The notes under the pieces were generated by a model. It saw nothing but the letters and a program-made list of their open reading frames with translations. It was not told the DNA's origin and ran no database searches. Shown piece by piece: positions 40,025 to 48,309 of a stretch of DNA of 64,000 bases; the stretch's first letter is position 1, and each line of letters starts with the position of its first letter. Source of the DNA: Streptomyces sp. SirexAA-E (GTDB taxonomy: Bacteria; Actinomycetota; Actinomycetes; Streptomycetales; Streptomycetaceae). The DNA is taken from contig NC_015953.1 of assembly GCF_000177195.2 (NCBI RefSeq), positions 2,976,001 to 3,040,000 on the forward strand, given 5' to 3'. Both the position numbers and the translations under genes were made by a program.

Positions 40025-41860
40025 TCAGCGCAGTTCCTCCGGGCACGGGGTACCCGGCTGGAACTGGTAGGGCGCGGCCAGCCGGTAGACACCCGGGCGG
40101 GGGGCGAGGAGCTCCGTCCACTCGTCGCCGTCCGGGTCCTCGTCCACCTTGATCAGGCAGCCGTGGTCGTTGGTGAAGTCCTTGGCCGCCTCCGGGTCCT
40201 GCTCGGAGCGCTTCTGGGACGCCTCGGTCTCCTGGGGCCGCTCCACGCTCTTGCCCTCGTCGTCGACGACGGCGAGCCACCGCGAGTACGGGATGCGGAT
40301 CAGCACCCGGCCCGCGGACCGCACCCGGATCGTCAGCTCGTCCGCTCCGGCCTTCTCCACCGTCGCGGGCGGGTCGGCGAGCGGCACCGGGTTCAGGACC
40401 CGGAACAGCTTCCAGTTGGCGTCGCTCCAGAGCTGCTTCAGGTACGGCTGGCCCTTCTCGACGAGCTCCGCCTCCTGGACCGCCCCGCTGTGGTCCGGCT
40501 TCCCCGCGGGCAGCACCACGTAGTGGACGGCCCAGCGGTCGAGCCACTCCCGGTAGTTCACCGGGTCCAGCGTGTCGTCGTAGAAGAGCGGGTTGCGCTT
40601 CATGTCGGCCTGGCGGTTCCAGCCGCGGGCCAGGTTCACGTAGGGGGCGAGCGCCGATGCCTCCCGGTGGCTGCTCGCGGGCACGACCTCGACCCGGCCC
40701 CGCTCCGCCCGCACCTTCTGGAGCTGGTTGACCAGGGGGGCCAGCTCGCGGTTCCAGGAGGCGGTGGGGGCGGTACGGACGATGTCGTCCACGCCCTTGT
40801 AGCCGATCCAGAAGTTGAACCCGGCGAAGACCAGGACCAGGGCGTACCAGCGGCGGGTGCGGGGCGCCGTGTAGGGCAGCGCGGCCAGCAGCACCACGCC
40901 CGCGAACAGCATCGCCATCCGTGAGACGTTCGAGCCGATCTGCGAGTCGACGACGTACGTCAGCAGGGTCCCCACCCCGTACACGGCGGCGGCCGTGCGC
41001 ACGGTGTGCCAGTCCCGGGGCACCAGGAAGAAGACGAGGACGGAGAAGAGGAACGGCAGCGAGAGGGTCCCGAAGGACATCGGCTGGGTACCCGAGAAGG
41101 GGAACAGCCAGGCGGACAGGACCACGACCGCGACGGGGGCGAGGCCGAGCGCGTACGCCCCGGGGCGCCGTTTGTTCAGGAAGAGCGCCGCGGCGACGAC
41201 ACCGAGGAAGAGCCCGGCGACCGGACTGCCCGCGGTCGCGAGGCCGGCCAGCGGAGCCGCGACGACCGCCTTCGCCCAGCGCCGGTACCGCCAGCGGTAC
41301 GGCCAGCAGAAGACGGCGGCGACGGCCCCCAGGGCGAACATCATGCCGAGGCCGAAGGTGACCCGGCCGGACAGCGCGTTGCAGAGGTACGCGAACACCC
41401 CGGCGAGGGAGCAGGCCAGCGGGTTGCGCACGGCGGGCACCCTGACCAGGATCAGGGCGGTCAGCGCCGACGACACCGTGCCGACGATCATCATCGTCGT
41501 ACGGACCCCGAGCAGCGACATCAGATAGGGCGACACCACGCTGTACGAGACCGGGTGCATCCCGCCGTACCAGGCGAGGTTGTACGCGGTCCCGGGGTGC
41601 CGGCCGACGAACTCGGCCCAGGCGTCCTGGGCGGCGATGTCCCCGCCGCTGTTGGCGAAGAAGAAGAACCACAGCACGTGGACGACGGCGGCCGCCGCGG
41701 TCGTCCACAGGACGACCCGGGCCGCCCCCTTGCCGGGCCTGGGGCCGGCCGGCGCGGAGGGTCTCGGCGCAGCCGGTCCGGGTGCGTGTATTCGCGGCTC
41801 CGGGAGTCGCCCGGCGAGAACCGGACTGCCGTCTTCACGCGTCGGCTCGGCGGTGGCCAC
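40025..41860 (-). CDS. Polytopic membrane protein, GT-C glycosyltransferase-like
   Basis: A 611-residue protein. After a Pro-rich N terminus come about 11-12 helices (residues 48-345). The first outer loop holds NSGGDIAAQDAWAEFV with an acidic pair like those of GT-C enzymes, followed by GTAYNLAWYGGMHPVSYSV. The last 260 residues form an extracytoplasmic domain (HREASALAPYVNLARGWN, IRIPYSRWLAVVDDEGK). Databases often call these MFS or hypothetical, but the topology suggests transfer of a lipid-linked sugar. GTG 41860 with GGAGG upstream. Confidence 0.75.
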   Translation of the reverse strand: MATAEPTREDGSPVLAGRLPEPRIHAPGPAAPRPSAPAGPRPGKGAARVVLWTTAAAAVVHVLWFFFFANSGGDIAAQDAWAEFVGRHPGTAYNLAWYGGMHPVSYSVVSPYLMSLLGVRTTMMIVGTVSSALTALILVRVPAVRNPLACSLAGVFAYLCNALSGRVTFGLGMMFALGAVAAVFCWPYRWRYRRWAKAVVAAPLAGLATAGSPVAGLFLGVVAAALFLNKRRPGAYALGLAPVAVVVLSAWLFPFSGTQPMSFGTLSLPFLFSVLVFFLVPRDWHTVRTAAAVYGVGTLLTYVVDSQIGSNVSRMAMLFAGVVLLAALPYTAPRTRRWYALVLVFAGFNFWIGYKGVDDIVRTAPTASWNRELAPLVNQLQKVRAERGRVEVVPASSHREASALAPYVNLARGWNRQADMKRNPLFYDDTLDPVNYREWLDRWAVHYVVLPAGKPDHSGAVQEAELVEKGQPYLKQLWSDANWKLFRVLNPVPLADPPATVEKAGADELTIRVRSAGRVLIRIPYSRWLAVVDDEGKSVERPQETEASQKRSEQDPEAAKDFTNDHGCLIKVDEDPDGDEWTELLAPRPGVYRLAAPYQFQPGTPCPEELR

Positions 41861-42033
41861 TCCATACCTCCACGTCTCACGTCGAACCATCACTCAGCTG
41901 CGGCGCCGATACCGATGGTGCACACCGGAGCGCCGCCGCGGAGCCCGCGGGATGCCCCGCCCGGCCCGGCCGACTCCCCTCGGTGTCCGATTCGGGACGC
42001 TAGCACGAGCGCCGAACGGCCAGGTTCGGTACT

Positions 42034-42058
42034 TACGGGAGCCCGGCCGCCTCCCGTA
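42034..42058 (+). promoter_or_regulatory. Inverted repeat upstream of sapA-like gene
   Basis: TACGGGAG, nine bases, CTCCCGTA (perfect 8-bp arms) lies 39-63 bp before the start codon of the secreted protein, at the expected promoter position. It could be an operator. Confidence 0.5.
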
Positions 42059-42096
42059 TGGTCACCAAGATCATTTGACTGAGAAGGAGTTCTCTC

Positions 42097-42495
42097 GTGC
42101 GCAAGTCCTATGCCGCCGTCCTGACCGCCGTCATGGGTGCCGTGGCCGTCGTCGCCTCCACGACGCCCTCCTACGCCGCCGCCAACCCGGCTTCCATCTG
42201 CGGCTCGGGGTACAGCGTCATCGACTCCGAGAAGGTGTCGAACAGCCCCGCCGCCACCTCGTACCTCCTCTGGAACGGCAGCTCCAACTGTGTCGTGACC
42301 ATACGGGCGATCGCGGGCAAGGCGACGCTCATGCACGCGAAGCTGAGAGTCCAGGGCGGCAGCTGGAAGGGGGACGAGAACGACTACACCTCGTACGCCG
42401 GCCCCGTCCGGGCCGCGGCGAACGGCACGTGCGTGATGTGGGGCGGCGGCATCAACGAGGCGTCCTACACCAGTGGCTGGGAGCACTGCGGCTGA
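42097..42495 (+). CDS. SapA-like secreted protein (spore-associated protein A family)
   Basis: A 132-residue secreted protein. Signal peptide residues 1-28 (MRKSYAAVLTAVMGAV...) with probable cut after SYAA. The mature part has four Cys (35, 65, 112, 131), suggesting two disulfides, and the family pattern CGSGYSVID, NCVVTIRA, YTSYAGPV, GTCVMWGG and closing HCG. SapA is a small protein of aerial hyphae and spore surfaces in S. coelicolor. GTG 42097 with AAGGAG upstream. Followed by a strong terminator, so monocistronic. Confidence 0.85.
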   Translation: MRKSYAAVLTAVMGAVAVVASTTPSYAAANPASICGSGYSVIDSEKVSNSPAATSYLLWNGSSNCVVTIRAIAGKATLMHAKLRVQGGSWKGDENDYTSYAGPVRAAANGTCVMWGGGINEASYTSGWEHCG

Positions 42496-42521
42496 TCACC
42501 GGGCGGGCCGGAAGGCCCCGG

Positions 42522-42567
42522 AACGGCGGTGGGCCCCGACAGGTGTCGGGGCCCACCGCCGTTTTTC
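42522..42567. terminator. Strong Rho-independent terminator
   Basis: A perfect 20-bp stem (42522-42541 and 42544-42563), GC-rich and followed by TTTTT on the plus strand, sits between two convergent genes. The carboxypeptidase gene ends at 42572. Confidence 0.9.
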
Positions 42568-42571
42568 CGGG

Positions 42572-45259
42572 TCAGGAGATCCGGGTGAGCTTGTCGCCGA
42601 AGCCCGGCTCCGTCATCGCGCTCCGCAGGGCGACCGGGACGGAGACCTTGCCCGTACCGGCGCCCACCGACACCTGGCCCACGACGGTGCCCGCCTCGGC
42701 CTCGTGGGCGGGAGTCCTGCCGCCGTCGGTCAGCTCCAGGTCGACCTGGAGCCCACCCCAGCCGACCGCCTTCAGATCCTTGGTGGCGACGACCGGGGTC
42801 CGGGCGCCGAAGCCGTTGTCGACGTACCCGACGACCTGGCCCTTCTTGACGACGGTGGCGGAGTCGACGCCCTTCTGGGCGGCCTTGATCAGCTTGAGGC
42901 TGTTCTGCCGCGCCCGCTCCAGCTTCGCCTCCAGGATGCCCTCGACGGTGGCGCCCATCACCGCACCGATGATCCGGCGGGGCTTGCCGTCGACGACGGT
43001 GTTGGCCGTCCAGAGCAGGTTGCCGCCGGCCGGGGTCGAGGATCCCGTCTTGATCCCGTTGACCCCGTCCTCCAGCAGGATGTAGTTGTTGTTGTAGATC
43101 CTGCCGACGCCCGGGATGTCGGCCTGCGGCATGTCCACGACCTCCCGGAAGACATCGTTCCGCATGACCGCCTTGCCGAGCGTGATCTGGTCGGCGGGCG
43201 TGGACATGGTGGAGGCCTTCAGGCCGCTCGGGTCCGTGTAGGTCGTGTTGGTCATCCCGAGGTCCTTGGCGGCGGCGTTCATCTTCTCGATGAACGCCTT
43301 CTCCGTCCCGGCGTCCCAGCGGGCCAGCAGCCGCGCCACGTTGTTCCCCGAGGGGATCATCAGCATCTGGAGCATCTGGTACTCCGTGAACTTGTCGCCC
43401 TTCTCGATCGCGGCGGTCGACTCGTCCGTGATCGCGGCCTCCTTGCCCGCCTGCTCGTCGACCTCGATCTGCTCGCCCTTCTGATCGCCGGTGATCGGGT
43501 GGCCCTGGAGGATCACGTAGGCGGTCATCACCTTGGCCATGCTCGCGATCGGCGCGGGCTTCTCCTTGCCGTACGAGCCGATGGCTCCGACGCCCTCGAC
43601 CTCGACCGCGCCCTGACCCTCCTCGGGCCACGGCATCACCAGCTTCTCGCCGCCGAAGGTGTACGTGGGCGCGGCGGAAAGGGACAGCGTGGGGTCGGGG
43701 AGCGGGCGCACCGCCTGCGCGATCGCAAAGACGATCAGCAGGAGCAGGACCAGCGGGGTCCAGATCTTGACCCGCCGCACCGCCGTGCGGACCGGGGTCT
43801 CCGGCGGCGGCGGGGTGTTGGTCAGCTCGGCCAGCAGGTCGAGCGGCGGCTTGGGCGGCATGGGCTGCTGCCGGGTCCGCTCGGCCTCGACGTATCCGGC
43901 GGCCGGGCCGGTGGCGCCCGCCCTGACGTCCGGGGTGACCGTGGGGCCGATCCGTCCGGTGGACGAGCCGGACGAGCCGGACGAGCCGGACGTGCCGGAC
44001 GCGTCGGGCGTACGGGACGGAGCGGGCTCGGCGGGCCGGACGTCGTCCGACCGCAGCGGGACGAACTTGCTGGTGCGCTCGGCGGGGGTCTCGCCGGACC
44101 CGGTGGAGCCGGTGGAGCCGGTGGAGCCGGTGGAGCCGGTGGAGCCGGTGGAGCCGGTGGAGCCGGTGGAGTCCGGGGCAGCCTTCGCCTCCGCCTTGGC
44201 CGCCTTGGTCCCGGTCTTCGCCCCGGCGGCGCGCGGGGGCAGCTTCAGGGCCGTCGTCGGCTGGTCCACCTGGGGCCGCGGTGCCTTGAAGACGGCCGTC
44301 GGCTGATCGATTCCTCGCTTGTCCCCGGCGGGCTCCGACGTCTCGGCGTCGTCCTCGGCGGAGGCGTCGGCCTCCTCCTTGCCAGGTGCGGTCCGGTCGG
44401 GGCCGGTGGCCTCCTCGCGGCTCCTGGGGACGCGCGGGGTGCCGGCGGCCTCGTTCTCGCCGGGGGAGGTCTCGGGCTGGGGCTTCGGCTCGGACTTCGA
44501 CCCGGGCTTCGACTCGCGCGCAGCCTCGGTCTCGGACTTCGGCTCGGTCTCGGGTCCGTCCGCCTCGTCGTCACCTGCGACCCAGGCCGCGACGGCGGAC
44601 CGCAGCCGTGCGTCCTTGGACGTGTCGGACGCGGTACGGGCGGACTCGCCGGTGGTGGCCTCCGCGTCGGCGTCCGTCCCGGGTCCGGACGTCACCTCGG
44701 AGTCGTCCGGGCCGTCGGAGTCGTCGGAGTCGTCCGGGCCGTCCGAGTCGTCGGAGTCGTGGCCGTTCGCCGCCTCGTTCCCGTTCTCGTCCGCGTCCTC
44801 ACTCCCGGATCCCGCGCCTGCCTCAGCCGCGTCACCCGAGGGCGCCTCGGACGCCTCGGGGTCGCGCACGGCGTCCCCGGGCTCCTCGGTCCCACCGGCG
44901 GGCGCAGAAGCCTTCCTGGGGCCTCCTGAGCCCTTTCCGGCCCCATCGGCGGCCGGGCCGCCGTCCTCGCCGCCCTGATCGGCCCGGGAGGACGCGTCCC
45001 CGGAGTCCGGCGCGGACCCCGGCACGTCCGTCACGTCGTCGTCACCGTCGTCCTGCGCACGCGCGTCCGCACCCTCGGACCGCGGCGCGCGGAAGACCGC
45101 CGTCGCGGTGTCCGTGCCGGCGCCCGCCGTCCTGCCCGCCGTACTCCCGGCTCCCGCCGAGGCGGCCGGTTCGCGGAACACGGCGAAACGCGGATCGCGT
45201 TCCTCAGTCGTCTCCGACGACTTCCGCTGCTCCGACTTGTCGGGGGACTCGCCCGCCAC
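42572..45259 (-). CDS. D-alanyl-D-alanine carboxypeptidase with long disordered cytoplasmic tail
   Basis: An 895-residue protein. The C-terminal half is a DacA-type (S11) penicillin-binding protein: Ser570-x-x-Lys573 (IASMAKVM), Ser634-Gly-Asn, and Lys734-Thr-Gly. It trims the terminal D-Ala of peptidoglycan stem peptides. A helix at about 494-513 anchors it. The 490 residues before the helix are predicted cytoplasmic and disordered, rich in Asp, Glu, Ser, Pro and Gly. They hold eight STG repeats (about 363-387) and a short motif repeated as AVFREP, TAVFRAP, TAVFKAP and TALKLP (near 26, 53, 321 and 335). GTG 45259 has GGAGGAG upstream. Typical homologues are 400-450 residues. Confidence 0.92.
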   Translation of the reverse strand: MAGESPDKSEQRKSSETTEERDPRFAVFREPAASAGAGSTAGRTAGAGTDTATAVFRAPRSEGADARAQDDGDDDVTDVPGSAPDSGDASSRADQGGEDGGPAADGAGKGSGGPRKASAPAGGTEEPGDAVRDPEASEAPSGDAAEAGAGSGSEDADENGNEAANGHDSDDSDGPDDSDDSDGPDDSEVTSGPGTDADAEATTGESARTASDTSKDARLRSAVAAWVAGDDEADGPETEPKSETEAARESKPGSKSEPKPQPETSPGENEAAGTPRVPRSREEATGPDRTAPGKEEADASAEDDAETSEPAGDKRGIDQPTAVFKAPRPQVDQPTTALKLPPRAAGAKTGTKAAKAEAKAAPDSTGSTGSTGSTGSTGSTGSTGSTGSGETPAERTSKFVPLRSDDVRPAEPAPSRTPDASGTSGSSGSSGSSTGRIGPTVTPDVRAGATGPAAGYVEAERTRQQPMPPKPPLDLLAELTNTPPPPETPVRTAVRRVKIWTPLVLLLLIVFAIAQAVRPLPDPTLSLSAAPTYTFGGEKLVMPWPEEGQGAVEVEGVGAIGSYGKEKPAPIASMAKVMTAYVILQGHPITGDQKGEQIEVDEQAGKEAAITDESTAAIEKGDKFTEYQMLQMLMIPSGNNVARLLARWDAGTEKAFIEKMNAAAKDLGMTNTTYTDPSGLKASTMSTPADQITLGKAVMRNDVFREVVDMPQADIPGVGRIYNNNYILLEDGVNGIKTGSSTPAGGNLLWTANTVVDGKPRRIIGAVMGATVEGILEAKLERARQNSLKLIKAAQKGVDSATVVKKGQVVGYVDNGFGARTPVVATKDLKAVGWGGLQVDLELTDGGRTPAHEAEAGTVVGQVSVGAGTGKVSVPVALRSAMTEPGFGDKLTRIS
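44100..44171. repeat. Eight 9-bp tandem repeats inside the carboxypeptidase gene
   Basis: Eight exact copies of CCGGTGGAG, encoding Ser-Thr-Gly on the minus strand. The copy number is probably variable between strains through slipped replication without changing the frame. Confidence 0.9.
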
Positions 45260-45344
45260 CGATGCCTCCTCCATGCGCCGCGGGGACATGCCCGCACTGT
45301 CCGAACCGTGTACCAGTGTCCTGTGTGGAACCTGGGCTCGGCTG

Positions 45345-45374
45345 CTAGACGGGAACGACATACCTAACGGTTCC
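45345..45374 (-). promoter_or_regulatory. Sigma-E-like promoter candidate of the carboxypeptidase
   Basis: On the minus strand GGAACC (45374-45369), 17 bases, then CGTCTAG (45351-45345) resembles the envelope-stress sigma-E pattern. A transcript would start near 45338, about 80 nt before the GTG. Fits a peptidoglycan enzyme, but the spacing was not checked against a motif model. Confidence 0.4.
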
Positions 45375-45453
45375 CTCACAAAGCACCCAGGCACCCTCGA
45401 CAGACCAATGTGAGAGGGGTCACCCTGTCATTCATCCACGCGGGGAGGCATGG

Positions 45454-46176
45454 ATGGGCAGGAGCCGCAGAACAATTCCGGAGGAGCTTCTGCTGCTCGC
45501 TCTGGACCCGACCACGGGTACCACAGCGCAGCCGCAGTCGCTCGACCTCGGCCTGGCCGGGGCACAGCTAGTGGAGCTGGCTCTGGCAGGACGGATAGCC
45601 CCTGACGGGGATCGTATCGCCGTGGTGATGCCACGGCCGACAGGAGATCCGACTCTGGACTCCGCACTGGAACTGCTGCGCCGTCGCGGCAGCCCGGTCC
45701 GGGCCGTCCACTGGATCGGCGGGCCCCGGCTGGGGCTCCGCCAGATCTATCTCGCCCATCTGGAGCGGTGCGGCATGGTGCATGCCGTGGCGGGCCAGAT
45801 GTGCGGAGTACTGCCGACGACGCGCTACCAGGCGACGGAGACGGCGGTCAGCCGGGACATCAGGTCCCGGCTGGACAGTGCGATCCGCACCGGCGTACCG
45901 CCGGACCCGCGGACCGCGGCGCTCGCCGCGCTGGCCCACGCGGTCGGACTCGGCAAGCACCTGTATCCCGGGAACGAGGGGCGTTCATCGCGCTCCCGGC
46001 TCCGGGACCTGATCAGGCACGACCCGATGGGCGGTCTCGTCGCGCACGCCGTGATGGACGTCCAGAACGGCGTGGCAGTCCAGCCACGACGTAACCAGCA
46101 GGCGGCAGGCGTGCCGTTGCAGCCGCAAGCACCAGCCCGTGGCGGGAGCATGGCGCACACCTCTGCCGTCCACTGA
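45454..46176 (+). CDS. GPP34 family protein (GOLPH3/Vps74-like)
   Basis: A 240-residue protein of the GPP34 family, whose eukaryotic members bind phosphatidylinositol-4-phosphate on Golgi membranes. Signatures: IPEELLLLALDPTTG, LDLGLAGAQLVELALAGRI and DIRSRLDSAIRTGVPPDPRTAALAALAHAVGL. Streptomyces have several paralogues of unknown role. The C-terminal 40 residues are Gln/Pro/Ala-rich. ATG 45454 with GGGGAGG upstream. Upstream of an XRE/DUF397 regulator pair, but separated from it by a terminator. Confidence 0.88.
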   Translation: MGRSRRTIPEELLLLALDPTTGTTAQPQSLDLGLAGAQLVELALAGRIAPDGDRIAVVMPRPTGDPTLDSALELLRRRGSPVRAVHWIGGPRLGLRQIYLAHLERCGMVHAVAGQMCGVLPTTRYQATETAVSRDIRSRLDSAIRTGVPPDPRTAALAALAHAVGLGKHLYPGNEGRSSRSRLRDLIRHDPMGGLVAHAVMDVQNGVAVQPRRNQQAAGVPLQPQAPARGGSMAHTSAVH

Positions 46177-46269
46177 CAACACTGACAGCACGACCGCGCG
46201 GACAGTTACGCGCGGCGCCGTCAACCGCCGTACCGACGTCCCCATGACCCGGTTCGGGAGCCGCACAAG

Positions 46270-46304
46270 GCGCGGGACAGCCGGACCCACCGGCTGTCCC
46301 GCGC
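46270..46304 (+). terminator. Terminator after GPP34 gene
   Basis: A perfect 14-bp stem (46270-46283 and 46291-46304) with a 7-nt loop, followed by TCTTGCG, lies 94 bp after the stop codon. Confidence 0.75.
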
Positions 46305-46411
46305 TCTTGCGTGTTGGCGATTTCCCAGCGCGCCCGGTGCCATGGGTGGCAATCTGCTGAGCAGTAGATACGCACAGCTACAACAGCTGCATAGCCGGAG
46401 GTGCCGTTTCC

Positions 46412-47269
46412 GTGCCGACCAACGTCAATCCCACCGTCAGGCGACGCCGGTTGGGCCAGGAATTGCGCCGCCTGCGCGAAATCAAGGGCATGACCGCCGA
46501 GGAGGTGGCGGAGCGGCTGCTGGTCTCGCAGTCGAAGATCAGCCGCTTGGAGAACGGCCGCCGTTCCATCAGCCAGCGCGACGTACGTGATCTCTGCGGG
46601 GTGTACGAGGTCGAGGACCACCGGGTCGTCGACTCGCTCATGCAGATGGCCAAGGATTCCCGCCAGCAGGGCTGGTGGCACGCGTTCGGCGACATCCCGT
46701 ACAGCGTCTACATCGGTCTGGAGACGGACGCGGAATCCCTCCGGGTGTACGAGCCCCAGGTCGTCCCGGGCCTTCTGCAGACCCGGAGCTATGCGGAGGC
46801 GGTGATCAGCGGGGCGCTCCCGGAAGCCCCTCCGTCCGACATCGAGAAGCGCGTCAACGTCCGGGCCAGACGGCAGGACCGGGTCAACTCCACCGAGCAG
46901 CCGCTGCGCCTGTGGGCCGTCATCGACGAGTCCGCGCTGCGTCGGCTGGTCGGCGGCAACCAGGTGATGGTCGAGCAGCTCGAACACCTCATCGAGCAGT
47001 CGCACCTGCCCCATGTCACCGTGCAGGTGCTGCCGTTCGAGATGGGTGCGCACCCGGGCATCAACGGCCAGTACGCCATCCTGGAATTCCCCGACGCCGC
47101 CGACTCCAGCGTCGTGTACATCGAAGGGGTCACCAGCGACCTCTATCTGGAGAAGGCCAATGACGTCCAGCGCTACAGCGTGATGTACGAGCATTTGCGC
47201 GCCCAGGCCCTGAACGTGGAGCAGACGCGTGAATTCATCAGCGACATCGCCAAGAGTTACACCCGCTGA
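46412..47269 (+). CDS. XRE-family regulator with DUF5753 (WhiJ-like)
   Basis: A 285-residue protein. The HTH_31 domain at residues 10-70 (LGQELRRLREIKGMTAEEVAERLLVSQSKISRLENGRR) is followed by the DUF5753 ligand or partner domain (90-270), with YEPQVVPGLLQTRSYAEAVI and LPFEMGAHPGINGQYAILEF. WhiJ-like members affect development and usually act with a neighbouring DUF397 protein, here 242 bp downstream. GTG 46412 with GGAGGT 8 bases upstream. Confidence 0.92.
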   Translation: MPTNVNPTVRRRRLGQELRRLREIKGMTAEEVAERLLVSQSKISRLENGRRSISQRDVRDLCGVYEVEDHRVVDSLMQMAKDSRQQGWWHAFGDIPYSVYIGLETDAESLRVYEPQVVPGLLQTRSYAEAVISGALPEAPPSDIEKRVNVRARRQDRVNSTEQPLRLWAVIDESALRRLVGGNQVMVEQLEHLIEQSHLPHVTVQVLPFEMGAHPGINGQYAILEFPDAADSSVVYIEGVTSDLYLEKANDVQRYSVMYEHLRAQALNVEQTREFISDIAKSYTR

Positions 47270-47511
47270 GCGCACAGGAGAAGCAGCCGGCCCACGGAGC
47301 GATATCGTCGGGTGTGCACGGAACAGAGGCATATCAGTGAGGTGGGGGCGGGAAGATACACCGTCACCACCTCACGCGGAAGACGCGCACGGGATATGCC
47401 ATCCGGTCGAGTGAACGACGCCTCCACGCCTCGGAGTTCGCGAGTAGCGTCGATCACGCCAACAGGAACGAAGTTGGTGTCACTCACACCCCTCTCTGAA
47501 CCGGAGTCACC

Positions 47512-47718
47512 GTGGCTATTCTTCAGGGCGCTACCGAAAAGTGGACCAAGTCGTCGTACTCCGGCGGCAACGGCGCATGCGTCGAGGTCAAGTCCCCCGT
47601 CACGCAGGCCATCGCGGTACGCGACTCGAAGGCGCCCGAGGGCCCTTCACTGACCTTCGTGCCCGGCGCGTGGAACGCCTTCGTGCGCGATGTCGCAGCG
47701 GGCACCGTCGACGCCTGA
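47512..47718 (+). CDS. DUF397 protein
   Basis: A 68-residue protein with the DUF397 pattern: WTKSSYSGGNGACVEV, AVRDSKAPEGPSLTFVPGAWNAFV. DUF397 proteins are partners of WhiJ-type XRE regulators, apparently modulating their DNA binding. GTG 47512. It is separated from its presumed partner by 242 bp, unlike the overlapping pair at 53.2 kb, so it may have its own promoter. Confidence 0.9.
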   Translation: MAILQGATEKWTKSSYSGGNGACVEVKSPVTQAIAVRDSKAPEGPSLTFVPGAWNAFVRDVAAGTVDA

Positions 47719-48309
47719 CCGGCCCGGCCGCGCACGGCGCGGCGGTCACCACGCATCATCGCCAGGAGCCCTCTCGACTGGTTCGCCGTCCTGGCCGAGG
47801 GGGCTCGGCCCATGACCGGGCGTGGCACCGGTCGGCACAGCCTGCCGGCCCACCGTGCCACCCGGCGCGCGCACGTTGCGCACGCGCCTCACGCAGAGCC
47901 GAATCGTTCAGCCCTCCTCCTTCTCCGGCCGCACGGGACCCGCATCCCGTGCGGTCGTTCCGCGTTCTCGTGTCGCCGTGTCGCGACCGCTGACGCACCG
48001 GCAGTTCACCGCTGTCGGCGCCGTTGCCGTCGGCGCCGACGCTGTCGCCCATCTCTCCGCACAGCCTGACGAAGTGCCCGCCCATCGTGTGGCCGTGGTC
48101 ACGTTCACGACAACGCCCCCCAAGGTCAAGAACACGTAAAATCGTTCGCCTTGCTGGACTGCGTTCACATCTCTGACCGCAGAAACCTTGACCGTGGGTG
48201 CGGGAAGACGGTTCAATCCCCGCAGTCCCTTTCCCGCAGGGGGCCCCGCTGAACGGCCGTACCGACGAAGTGCGTTCCCGTTCACAAGGCGGACCCCTGG
48301 AGGGGGCAC
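47719..48309. other. 591-bp gap without recognisable gene
   Basis: Open frames on both strands here (for example plus 47822-48139 and minus 47756-48085) show no family similarity and lack ribosome sites. The last 100 bp, with TAAAATCG near 48138, are less GC-rich and probably hold the symporter promoter. A hairpin at 47929-47954 is listed separately. Confidence 0.6.
47929..47954. terminator. Possible terminator hairpin
   Basis: A perfect 10-bp inverted repeat CCGCACGGGA/TCCCGTGCGG with a 6-nt loop lies 210 bp past the DUF397 gene. No T run follows it. Confidence 0.4.

Noticed and set aside
47756..48139. Opposed reading frames in the 591-bp gap
   Set aside because: No ribosome sites, no similarity, and Arg/Ala/Pro-heavy shadow composition.
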